The notes beneath the pieces were generated by a model. It was not told the DNA's origin and searched no databases. It saw nothing but the letters and a program-made list of their open reading frames with translations. Positions 1 through 5,210 of a stretch of 5,210 bases of DNA are shown piece by piece. Both the position numbers and the translations under genes were made by a program. Every line of letters starts with the position of its first letter. The stretch's first letter is position 1. Source of the DNA: Peptococcaceae bacterium (GTDB lineage: Bacteria > Bacillota > DSM-521 > Neomoorellales > Neomoorellaceae). The stretch is taken from positions 1 to 5,210 of the forward strand of contig DOLC01000068.1 in assembly GCA_003509545.1 (NCBI GenBank). Reading direction: 5' to 3'.

Positions 1-63
1 TATTTGTTTTTTTTTTTAATGATACGGCGACCACCGAGATCTACACTCTTTCCCTACACGACG
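1..63. other. Sequencing-adapter contamination at contig end
   Basis: Positions 18-63 match the Illumina P5/TruSeq universal adapter over 46 bases: the P5 flow-cell part at 18-46 (begins AATGATACGGCGACCACC) followed by TCTTTCCCTACACGACG at 47-63. The last 12 adapter bases (CTCTTCCGATCT) are missing, and unrelated sequence begins at 64. Positions 7-17 are an unbroken T-run. Read on the other strand this is insert, then adapter, then poly-A, the usual read-through pattern when a read runs past the end of its library molecule. The adapter identity is recognised from memory of the published oligo; the read-through explanation is inference. This stretch is an assembly artefact and should not be treated as genome sequence. 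Confidence 0.97.
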
Positions 64-298
64 TAACTCAGGTAGCAACCCAGTTGCTTTCCGGGTCGGT
101 AATGCTCTATGTAAGAAGGCTATGCGTTAAGGCGGGTTTTCTCAGGTAACCGCCCAATTTCGAGGCCATCGCTACCAGCCCTTGGCGGACTAAGATGAAG
201 CTCAGCTGCCGGCCGGAATCTTACACGTCCGAGCAGGAATCCGGAAAAAAGCGTATAATCTCTATTAGAAACTGCCGTAGAAGCCGGGAGTCGGAAAA
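64..298. other. 5' flank with no recognised gene
   Basis: I see no confident gene in these 235 bases. In the plus frame beginning at 65 there is a short open stretch without a start, ending NPVAFRVGNALCKKAMR and a TAA at 128-130; it could be the C-terminus of a gene cut off by the contig end. Two small hairpins are visible: AGCAAC/GTTGCT (74-79 with 83-88, 3-nt loop) and GGCGG-TT/AA-CCGCC (131-138 with 148-154, one bulged G, 9-nt loop). Neither has a T-run typical of a terminator. No tRNA, rRNA or riboswitch core that I know is present. Because the sequence abuts adapter, its first bases may be chimeric. Confidence 0.5.
254..259 (+). promoter_or_regulatory. Candidate -10 box (TATAAT) for the Nudix gene
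   Basis: A perfect TATAAT lies 39 nt before the GTG start of the Nudix gene, a sensible distance for a short leader. No -35 hexamer resembling TTGACA is found 16-18 nt upstream (the 17-nt position reads GAGCAG), and there is no extended TG motif. An A-run at 245-250 lies just upstream. The match may be chance, so this is a half-promoter call only. Confidence 0.33.
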
Positions 299-784
299 GT
301 GTTGCGAACCTATCCATTCCAACCCCTGGTGGGCGTAGGAGCCATCGTGGTCCATAACGGAGCTCTGCTCCTGGTAAAGCGGGGAAAGCCGCCGGCCAGG
401 GGCGCCTGGAGCATTCCCGGAGGCAAAGTGGAAACCGGAGAAACCTTGGCCCAAGCCCTCCGGAGGGAGGTTCAAGAAGAATGCGGCCTCACCGTAAGAA
501 TCGGGCCTCCCGTGGCCGTCCTGGACAGCATTTATACCGACGAACGGGGCCGCGTCCAATACCACTATGTCCTGGTGGATTTCTGGGCCGAGTACCTCTT
601 GGGACAACTCCACCCCTCCTCGGATGTGGATGAAGCCCGGTGGGTCCCCCTAGAGGAAGTAGGTAGCTATGAACTCACCAAGGGCACCCTGGAACTCCTG
701 GTGGAGCTAGGCCTCTTGGCCGACCCGCCCCGCCTCAAACCTTCCGGCCTGCTTTATCGGACCATCAGGGGCCAGAGCCCCTGA
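299..784 (+). CDS. Nudix hydrolase (MutT/ADP-ribose pyrophosphatase-like)
   Basis: A 161-residue cytosolic hydrolase expected to cleave a nucleoside diphosphate linked to some moiety X, using Mg2+. The Nudix box GX5EX7REUXEEXGU is complete at residues 42-64: G42, E48, R56-E57, E60-E61, G63, L64. It follows a first strand GVGAIVVHNGALLLVKRG (12-29) and the WSIPGG loop (37-42), as usual in this fold. The extension YTDERGRVQYHYVLVDFWAEY (79-99) resembles COG1051-type ADP-ribose pyrophosphatases, but substrate cannot be read from sequence. The start is GTG at 299, with a GGGAG ribosome site at 286-290 (8-nt gap) and an in-frame TAG at 278-280 that rules out a longer form; TTG at 302 is an alternative. 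It stands alone, convergent with the dgkA operon. Family assignment is secure; specific function is not. Confidence 0.95.
   Translation: MLRTYPFQPLVGVGAIVVHNGALLLVKRGKPPARGAWSIPGGKVETGETLAQALRREVQEECGLTVRIGPPVAVLDSIYTDERGRVQYHYVLVDFWAEYLLGQLHPSSDVDEARWVPLEEVGSYELTKGTLELLVELGLLADPPRLKPSGLLYRTIRGQSP
765..784 (+). terminator. Hairpin overlapping the Nudix stop codon, weak terminator candidate
   Basis: TCAGGGGC (765-772) and GCCCCTGA (777-784) form a perfect 8-bp stem with a 4-nt loop; the right arm ends exactly with the TGA stop. A short TTTT (793-796) follows 8 nt later, which is too distant and short for a classic intrinsic terminator. No T-run follows on the minus strand, so it looks poor for the opposing operon. 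It may still stall transcription or protect the mRNA 3' end between the convergent genes. Confidence 0.35.
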
Positions 785-904
785 GAAGCCAATTTTACCC
801 TCGGTCTGCCGGCCACTGCCATGCACGGACAACCCTCCGCCTGAAGCATCTCCTCGGCAGCCGGCCCTTCCCCGGGGGCGTCCCGATGGGGACCATCCTC
901 GTGT
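785..904. other. Intergenic gap between convergent genes
   Basis: These 120 bases separate the ends of the Nudix gene and dgkA. No gene is supported; a 37-codon minus-strand ATG frame exists near 899-787 but has no ribosome site and an arginine-rich, non-protein-like translation. Small GC-rich dyads are present, such as GTCCC/GGGAC (880-884 with 889-893), without a following T-run in the minus direction. I found no clear intrinsic terminator for the operon, so its end may rely on Rho or on these GC-rich stems. Confidence 0.5.
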
Positions 905-1243
905 TTACAGTAGCTTAGGTAGAAAAATCAGCATCCCCACTATGACCGCCCCCAGGGCCGTCACCAAAACAGCTCCCGCCGCCACATCCTTGGCCACCCG
1001 GGCCAAGGGGTGATATTGGGGACTGTAGAGATTGACCACCGCCTCGACGGCCGTGTTGAACATTTCCGCCGCCAGCACCAGAGTGATGGTTAAGACCAGG
1101 GCCACCCATTCCCAGTCGCGCACCTCAAGGTAATAAGCCAGCGCCAGGGCCGCGACAGCCGCGCTCAAATGGACGGCCATATTAGATTGGGTGCGCAGGG
1201 CAAAGAGGAGCCCGCTAAAGGCGGCGCGGAATTTGCTACCCAC
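905..1243 (-). CDS. dgkA: DgkA-family lipid kinase (probable undecaprenol kinase)
   Basis: A 112-residue integral membrane kinase, near the usual size of the Bacillota form. The residues that match the E. coli DgkA active site have the right spacing: E60, N63 and E67 in AAEMFNTAVEAVVNL (58-72), then K85-D86 in AKDVAAGAVL (84-93). Three hydrophobic segments lie at about 22-40, 46-62 and 87-108. E. coli DgkA phosphorylates diacylglycerol; characterised Bacillota homologues prefer undecaprenol, making the cell-wall lipid carrier phosphate, so I infer that role. The start is GTG at 1243-1241, with AAGGTGG (1259-1253) 9 nt upstream. It overlaps the end of ybeY by 8 nt, pointing to coupled translation. 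It is the last gene of the operon. Confidence 0.93.
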   Translation of the reverse strand: MGSKFRAAFSGLLFALRTQSNMAVHLSAAVAALALAYYLEVRDWEWVALVLTITLVLAAEMFNTAVEAVVNLYSPQYHPLARVAKDVAAGAVLVTALGAVIVGMLIFLPKLL

Positions 1244-1706
1244 GCGCCAGCCCCACCTTGCCTAAAATTTCTTCCTGTCGGCGGAACATGACCTCTTCCC
1301 TGTCCGGTGTGTCGTGATCGTAGCCCAGCAAGTGCAAGAAACCGTGGAGGGCCAGAAAGCCCACTTCCCGCTCCAGGGAATGCCCGTAGGCGGCCGCCTG
1401 GCGTTCCGCCGTCTCCAGGGAAATAAAAATATCCCCCAGGAGCAGGTCTTCTTCTCCCCCCTTAATCGGTGGTTCCCCGTCCCCTGCGTCCCGGAGGGGA
1501 AAGGAGAGGACGTCCGTCGGGGCATCCACTCCCCGGTACGTTCGGTTCAGGCGCCTGATTTCCGCATCGTTTACCAGGGTTACACTTACCTCGGCGCCGT
1601 GGGGGACCCCCTCCTGCCGGGCCGCCTGCTCCAGAAGCTCCGTGAGGAGCCTTTCCAGGGCAGGATCCGGCTCCTTATCCAGCTGATTGTTTATGAAGCA
1701 TTCCAT
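1236..1706 (-). CDS. ybeY: Endoribonuclease YbeY (rRNA maturation factor)
   Basis: A 156-residue cytosolic metalloprotein of the UPF0054/YbeY family, which takes part in 16S rRNA 3'-end maturation and ribosome quality control. The family signature HGFLHLLGYDH is at 121-131, giving the three zinc-binding histidines H121, H125 and H131. Upstream is the conserved NRTYRGVDAPTDVLSFP (54-70) with R58, then LLGDIFIS (89-96). Length fits the family. The ATG at 1706-1704 lies inside the 3' end of pgpH (32-nt overlap); AAAGG/AAGGAG sequences 6-11 nt upstream can serve as ribosome site. The stop overlaps the dgkA start. The phoH-pgpH-ybeY order is the common Bacillota arrangement and supports the identification. 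Nothing is missing or broken. Confidence 0.97.
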   Translation of the reverse strand: MECFINNQLDKEPDPALERLLTELLEQAARQEGVPHGAEVSVTLVNDAEIRRLNRTYRGVDAPTDVLSFPLRDAGDGEPPIKGGEEDLLLGDIFISLETAERQAAAYGHSLEREVGFLALHGFLHLLGYDHDTPDREEVMFRRQEEILGKVGLARG

Positions 1707-3840
1707 TTCGGGCCTTTCTCCTTTCCATTTCCCGCAACACCGCTTCTGGGTATTCTACCCGGGAGTGGAAGATACCGTTAAGGACACGGACAAAGGCATC
1801 GCCTATGGTGGCCAATTCTTTGAACGTCAGGTTGCTGTTTTCCAATTGTCCGTCTTCCAGCTTGTCTTTGATTACTTTCCGCACAAAACCTTCCATGCGG
1901 CCCGGGGTAAGTTTGGGTAAGGAGCGTATGCCGGCCTCTACGCTGTCGGCGAGCATGACGATGGCCGCTTCCTTGCTCTGGGGCTTAGGTGCGTCATAAC
2001 GATAATCCTCTTCGTCTACCTCGTGGCCGTGGCTTCTTTCGCAGGCCTTGTGATAAAAAAAGGACATTAGGGTGGTACCGTGGTGCTGGGCAATAATATC
2101 CTGCACCACTTCCGGCAGGCCGAATTCCCGGGCCAGGTCCAGGCCGTCCTTAACATGACAGGAGATAATCAGGGTGCTTAAGGAAGGGGACAACTTATCG
2201 TGGGGATTATCCGGTCCCACCTGATTTTCGATAAAGAAGTACGGTCGCTTGAGCTTGCCTATATCGTGATAGTAAGCGCCCACCCTGGCCAAAAGGGAGT
2301 CCGCCCCCACCGCATCGGCAGCGGCCTCGGCCAGGTTGCCCACCAGAATACTGTGGTGGTAAGTCCCCGGCGCCTCCAGGAGCAGACGCTTTAGCAGGGG
2401 ATGGTTGGGATTAGAAAGCTCCAAGAGTTTTACGGGCGTGGTAATACCAAAGGTGTTTTCCAGGAAGGGAAGGAACCCCAGGGTTAGAACCGTGGCCAGG
2501 ACCCCGTTGGCCAGAGCCAAGGCCACCCCTATAGTCAACTGGAATAAGGAATAGCTGTAGAGGAAGCCGAGGGCCAGCACGGCCAACATATTGGCCAGCA
2601 TGAGATAAAGGCTGGAGCGGGCGAGGCTGGACTGCTGCCTGAGGTGGGAAACACAATAAATGCCCGTCAACCCGCTGATTACGCCGGTCACCGTCACGGG
2701 GAAGTAATTGCCGCTGATAATACCGGCCTCTAGGGCCAAGAATAAGGTAAACACCACCGCCACTTGGGTTTCCAGGAGAACGGCCGCCAGCATAGACCCC
2801 GCCGCCACGGGAATGAGGTATCCCACCAGGCGCGTTACTTCGGCACTGCTGCCCAGGCTTATGGCCATTACTCCCCGGGCAAAGAGAAGGAAGATCAGCC
2901 ACAGTAGGCCCAGTAAGAGGAGTAGGCGGTCACTGGCGTAAACATGCTTCTTAAAGGAGCGTAGGTAAAAAAGCACCACGAATACCAGGATCCCCTGGAG
3001 GAAAACCAAACCTAAGAGCGCCTTCCACGGGGCCTCCGGCCGAAGGAGCCCGAGTTTCTGGAGGGCTTCGATGTCCGCCTCATCCACTATTTCCCCGTCG
3101 CCTACGATCTTCTCTCCCTGCCGAATAGTCACCTGGACAGGGGCTACTTCGGCCCGGGCTCTCTCCTGTCTTTGCAGGGTCGCGGCTACGTCGTATACTA
3201 AATTGGGTTTTAGTTCCAGGTTGTGGACGAGAGCCGTTAAGAAGGGCTTGTACTCCTCCGCCCCTCGCAGGTTCTCGACCTCGGCCATGATTTTCTGGCG
3301 GGTAGACTCCACCGCCTCCTGGGAAATGGCGCCCTCCATATTGCGACGTATAATCTGTATGACCCAATCTTCCAAACGGTTCAGTTCGGCGACCTCCGCC
3401 GTTGCCAGCGCCTGCACGGTGGATGGGCTCAACTCAAAAGAAGGCAAAGCTGCCTTAAGCTTAGCAGCTCCCTCGTCCGTACCCGTATTTTGAGAATTAA
3501 TTTGCTTTAGTGTCCCGAATATTTCTTGCACCTGCCGGACAACGGTTTCCACTACAGTGTTGTCAACTTTATAAATGGGTTCTACGTTGCGGGCCGCCTC
3601 CTCCCGGGCCCTGGCCGTCAAAACCTCGCTTTCATAAACTATTCCTTGGGGGGCTTTAAAATCCCTGGGGCTGGGCTGGCCTACCCTCAAGTCGATCTTC
3701 TGGGGCCAAAAGTCTACCGCCATAACAGTTAGGGCCAGGAAAAATAAAACCCCTCCCCAGAGGGTTCGCCTGATGAAGGTTTTCTGTTCTACCCGGGCCC
3801 ATAGGGAGCGCAGCCGGCTTATTGGCCATTGCCACGCCAA
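1675..3840 (-). CDS. pgpH: Cyclic-di-AMP phosphodiesterase PgpH (7TMR-HD protein)
   Basis: A 721-residue membrane protein of the PgpH/YqfF family, which hydrolyses c-di-AMP to pApA and so lowers this second messenger. In order: an N-terminal membrane helix (about 27-43); an extracytoplasmic 7TMR-HDED region (about 48-270, with PSPRDFKAPQ near 57-66 and VTIRQGEKIV near 237-246); seven membrane segments (about 273-462); and a cytoplasmic HD domain (about 490-690). HD metal ligands are all visible: H496 in TYHHS, H525-D526 in YYHDIGK, H562, H586-H587 in QHHGT and D632 in MLADSVEA. The start is TTG at 3840-3838, supported by AAGGAG 9 nt upstream; no better in-frame start is nearby. It overlaps phoH by 22 nt and ybeY by 32 nt. 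Full length, with no damage seen. Confidence 0.96.
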   Translation of the reverse strand: MAWQWPISRLRSLWARVEQKTFIRRTLWGGVLFFLALTVMAVDFWPQKIDLRVGQPSPRDFKAPQGIVYESEVLTARAREEAARNVEPIYKVDNTVVETVVRQVQEIFGTLKQINSQNTGTDEGAAKLKAALPSFELSPSTVQALATAEVAELNRLEDWVIQIIRRNMEGAISQEAVESTRQKIMAEVENLRGAEEYKPFLTALVHNLELKPNLVYDVAATLQRQERARAEVAPVQVTIRQGEKIVGDGEIVDEADIEALQKLGLLRPEAPWKALLGLVFLQGILVFVVLFYLRSFKKHVYASDRLLLLLGLLWLIFLLFARGVMAISLGSSAEVTRLVGYLIPVAAGSMLAAVLLETQVAVVFTLFLALEAGIISGNYFPVTVTGVISGLTGIYCVSHLRQQSSLARSSLYLMLANMLAVLALGFLYSYSLFQLTIGVALALANGVLATVLTLGFLPFLENTFGITTPVKLLELSNPNHPLLKRLLLEAPGTYHHSILVGNLAEAAADAVGADSLLARVGAYYHDIGKLKRPYFFIENQVGPDNPHDKLSPSLSTLIISCHVKDGLDLAREFGLPEVVQDIIAQHHGTTLMSFFYHKACERSHGHEVDEEDYRYDAPKPQSKEAAIVMLADSVEAGIRSLPKLTPGRMEGFVRKVIKDKLEDGQLENSNLTFKELATIGDAFVRVLNGIFHSRVEYPEAVLREMERRKARNGMLHKQSAG

Positions 3841-4814
3841 ACCCTTTCACTCCTTTCGTATGCCCTGATGATGTCCTGTACCAGCGGGTGCCTGACCACG
3901 TCTGCTTCTGTGAGATACTCAAAGGCAATCCCGTCTATCCCCTGGAGTATGCGCTCGGCTTCTACCAGGCCCGAAGTAACATCTCGGGGGAGGTCTATCT
4001 GGGTGACATCTCCCGTAATAACCGCCCGCGAGCCAAAGCCAATACGGGTCAAGAACATCTTCATCTGTTCCGAGGTGGTATTTTGCGCTTCATCCAGGAT
4101 GATAAAGGCATCATCCAGGGTACGGCCCCGCATATAAGCCAGGGGAGCTACTTCTATAATACTTTTTTCCATATATTTTTGTGCCATTTCCATACCCAAA
4201 ACGTCGTAAAGGCCGTCGTACAGGGGCCGCAAATACGGATTGACCTTCTCCTGTAGGTCACCGGGAAGAAAGCCCAGCTTCTCCCCGGCCTCGACGGCCG
4301 GCCGGGCCAGGACTATCCTCTCCACGCTTCTCGACCGCAAGGCGCTTACTGCCATCACCACTGCCAGGTAAGTCTTACCGGTGCCCGCCGGTCCGATACC
4401 GAAGACAATATCGTACTGGCGCATGGCCTGTACATAGCGTAACTGGCCCAAGGTTTTGGGCCGTATCTGCTTACCCCGCGGCGTTACATATAGGACTTCT
4501 CCCAAAGCCTCGGCCAGATCCGGCACCTGCTCCTTTTTCTTTCTCCGCTGGCGAACCTGATTCCAGGCGTAATTAATGGTCGCCGTGTTGATGTTGGTAC
4601 CTAGACGCACCAAGCCCATTAGCTGGTGGAACAGCTCCTCCAGTTCCTCCACTTCGGCCTTGCGGCCGGAGATATGCACTTCGTTGCCCCGAGCTACTAT
4701 GCGGGCCTCCGCATGTTCTTCAATATATCTCAGGTTTTCATCGCGGTAGCCGAAAAGGGTAGCCGCTTCCCCGTTGTTCCCCAGCACCAGTTTAACTTCC
4801 AGTTGTTTGGTCAA
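3819..4814 (-). CDS. phoH: PhoH-family P-loop ATPase
   Basis: A 331-residue cytosolic ATPase of the PhoH/YbeZ family, related to superfamily-1 helicase cores and associated with RNA metabolism, often beside ybeY. Walker A is GPAGTGKT (141-148); Walker B is FIILDEAQN (237-245); the PhoH hallmark RPAVEAGEKLGFLPGD lies at 171-186 and the sensor-like TGDVTQIDLP at 267-276. Residues about 20-65 look like a small KH-like nucleic-acid-binding module (FGYRDENLRYIEE...VHISG), and 85-96 are strongly basic. The start is TTG at 4814-4812: an in-frame TGA four codons upstream excludes a longer protein, and the next candidate is GTG at codon 10. It is the first gene of the operon, downstream of a good promoter. 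The biochemical role of the family is incompletely known; the gene identification is firm. Confidence 0.96.
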   Translation of the reverse strand: MTKQLEVKLVLGNNGEAATLFGYRDENLRYIEEHAEARIVARGNEVHISGRKAEVEELEELFHQLMGLVRLGTNINTATINYAWNQVRQRRKKKEQVPDLAEALGEVLYVTPRGKQIRPKTLGQLRYVQAMRQYDIVFGIGPAGTGKTYLAVVMAVSALRSRSVERIVLARPAVEAGEKLGFLPGDLQEKVNPYLRPLYDGLYDVLGMEMAQKYMEKSIIEVAPLAYMRGRTLDDAFIILDEAQNTTSEQMKMFLTRIGFGSRAVITGDVTQIDLPRDVTSGLVEAERILQGIDGIAFEYLTEADVVRHPLVQDIIRAYERSERVWRGNGQ

Positions 4815-4819
4815 GCTTG

Positions 4820-4833
4820 ACCTTCAACCTCCC
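4820..4833 (-). promoter_or_regulatory. Ribosome binding region deciding the phoH TTG start
   Basis: A strong GGGAGG (4833-4828) lies 13 nt before the phoH TTG, longer than ideal, and GAAGGT (4825-4820) lies 5 nt before it. The pair brackets the normal spacing. A second TTG at 4827-4825 immediately follows GGGAGG but is out of frame with phoH. The site is weakly placed, which together with TTG suggests modest initiation (inference). Confidence 0.6.
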
Positions 4834-4859
4834 TGACACCCTTTATAGGATGACAGTTT

Positions 4860-4888
4860 ATTATACCGTATTCAACCTTCCCAGTAAA
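4860..4888 (-). promoter_or_regulatory. Sigma-A promoter of the phoH-pgpH-ybeY-dgkA operon
   Basis: On the minus strand a perfect -10 TATAAT (4865-4860) is preceded by exactly 17 nt and a -35 TTTACT (4888-4883; 4 of 6 matches to TTGACA). Transcription should begin near 4853, giving a leader of about 38 nt before the phoH start. No other promoter is needed for the four overlapping genes. The -35 lies 11 nt from the edge of the large inverted repeat at 4900-5171. Confidence 0.75.
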
Positions 4889-4899
4889 GGTTTCCGGCC

Positions 4900-5171
4900 C
4901 TGACGTATCCCCAGTTTTGATCCCGGCCTGCTTGGCTTTCGCTCGCAAAGGCCTCCCTCGCGGGCAGGACTTTTGCTTGGCTTAAAGGCTTAAGGCAGGC
5001 TTCCCGGCAAAATTTAAGCATCCTGCCTCAGTTGCCGGCCGCAAGGATACATGCCCTCGGGCCAAGCTTTAAGCCTTTCGCCAAGCTTAAAGCCTGGGCT
5101 AGCCGCGAAAGCTTGTTCGCTCGCTTCCAAGCCCAAGCAGGCCTGCTCTGCAAAAAGTGGGGATAACTCAG
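4900..5171. repeat. Large imperfect inverted repeat, unidentified element
   Basis: The two halves are imperfect reverse complements over about 270 bp. Matching arms, outside to inside: 4900-4919 with 5151-5171 (about 17 of 20, sharing CTGA, TATCCCCA and a T-run with G); 4925-4935 with 5133-5143 (GGCCTGCTTGG, 11 of 11); TCGCGG 4958-4963 with 5103-5108; GCTTGG 4975-4980 with 5081-5086; AAAGGCTTAA 4984-4993 with 5069-5078. The central 4994-5068 acts as a loop with alternative stems of its own. No transposase, clear target-site duplication or T-run terminator is seen. It could be a MITE-like insertion, a dispersed intergenic repeat or a structured RNA; the sequence alone does not decide. From 5172 to the window end I recognise nothing. 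Confidence 0.65.
5062..5094. repeat. Short tandem direct repeat inside the inverted repeat
   Basis: CCAAGCTTTAAGCC (5062-5075) is repeated as CCAAGCTTAAAGCC (5081-5094), 13 of 14 bases identical, with a period of 19 bases. A related sequence in reverse orientation, GCTTGGCTTAAAGGCTTAAG, sits at 4975-4994 in the opposite arm. This suggests local duplication within the element, or two alternative partners for the same stem. Confidence 0.7.
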
Positions 5172-5210
5172 CTACCCGCAGCCAGGTATCCTTAGTCTCC
5201 CCTTCCGCCC

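Noticed and set aside
120..317. 65-residue minus-strand open frame overlapping the Nudix start
   Set aside because: It overlaps the ribosome site and start of a clear gene, has no ribosome site of its own and no recognisable domain.
1314..1781. 155-residue plus-strand open frame opposite ybeY and the pgpH end
   Set aside because: It lies antisense to two firmly identified genes; such frames are common opposite GC-rich coding sequence and the translation shows no family features.
2069..2083. AGGGTGGTACCGTGG on the plus strand, close to the T-box riboswitch core
   Set aside because: It is the reverse complement of the pgpH codons for the conserved HHGTTL motif, antisense and inside a gene; no specifier stem or leader surrounds it.
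2411..2902. 163-residue minus-strand frame inside pgpH
   Set aside because: It is an alternate frame of the membrane region of pgpH, rich in G, P and R as expected of a frame shadow.
4900..5171. TATCCCCA sequences in the outer arms resembling DnaA boxes (TTATCCACA)
   Set aside because: Only two, each with at least one mismatch, no AT-rich unwinding region, and no dnaA or dnaN nearby; they are explained as arms of the inverted repeat.
4900..5171. Retron msr-msd or CRISPR-like array
   Set aside because: There is an inverted repeat but no reverse transcriptase, no regularly spaced identical repeats with spacers and no cas gene in the window.

Overview
The window looks like a piece of a draft-assembly contig from a Gram-positive, Clostridia-type bacterium (Bacillota) of fairly high GC, mid-50s percent by eye. 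Its core is the conserved Bacillota cluster phoH - pgpH - ybeY - dgkA. The pgpH product has the full 7TMR-HD architecture of a cyclic-di-AMP phosphodiesterase, and the DgkA is the short form that acts as an undecaprenol kinase in Bacillota. Base composition and codon choice remind me of Moorella-like or Peptococcaceae-like thermophilic Clostridia, but that is an impression and not a demonstration.

Layout. Bases 1-63 are not biological: a T-run is followed by 46 bases of the Illumina P5/TruSeq universal adapter, so the contig end is contaminated. Bases 64-298 hold no recognisable gene, apart from a short possible C-terminal tail of an upstream gene and a TATAAT box. Bases 299-784 (+) encode a 161-residue Nudix hydrolase with a perfect Nudix box; a perfect 8-bp hairpin overlaps its stop codon. 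After a 120-base gap the operon runs convergently on the minus strand. In transcription order it is phoH (4814-3819), pgpH (3840-1675), ybeY (1706-1236) and dgkA (1243-905). Each gene overlaps the next, by 22, 32 and 8 nt, and three of the four starts are TTG or GTG. A good sigma-A promoter (TTTACT - 17 nt - TATAAT, minus strand, 4888-4860) lies about 45 nt upstream of the phoH start.

Upstream of that promoter, 4900-5171 is a roughly 270-bp imperfect inverted repeat: 20-bp outer arms, an 11-bp perfect inner arm, a further 16-20-bp inner stem and a direct repeat. It has no confident gene. It could be a MITE-like element, a dispersed intergenic repeat or a structured RNA, and it is the least explained part of the window.

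How the genes fit together. PhoH (P-loop ATPase/helicase-like) and YbeY (metal-dependent endoribonuclease) are linked to RNA and ribosome metabolism. PgpH hydrolyses c-di-AMP at the membrane, and DgkA phosphorylates undecaprenol for cell-wall lipid carrier recycling. The cdd and era genes that commonly follow dgkA in Bacilli are absent here; the operon ends at dgkA, facing the Nudix gene. Apart from the repeat, I see no novel defence or mobile system.
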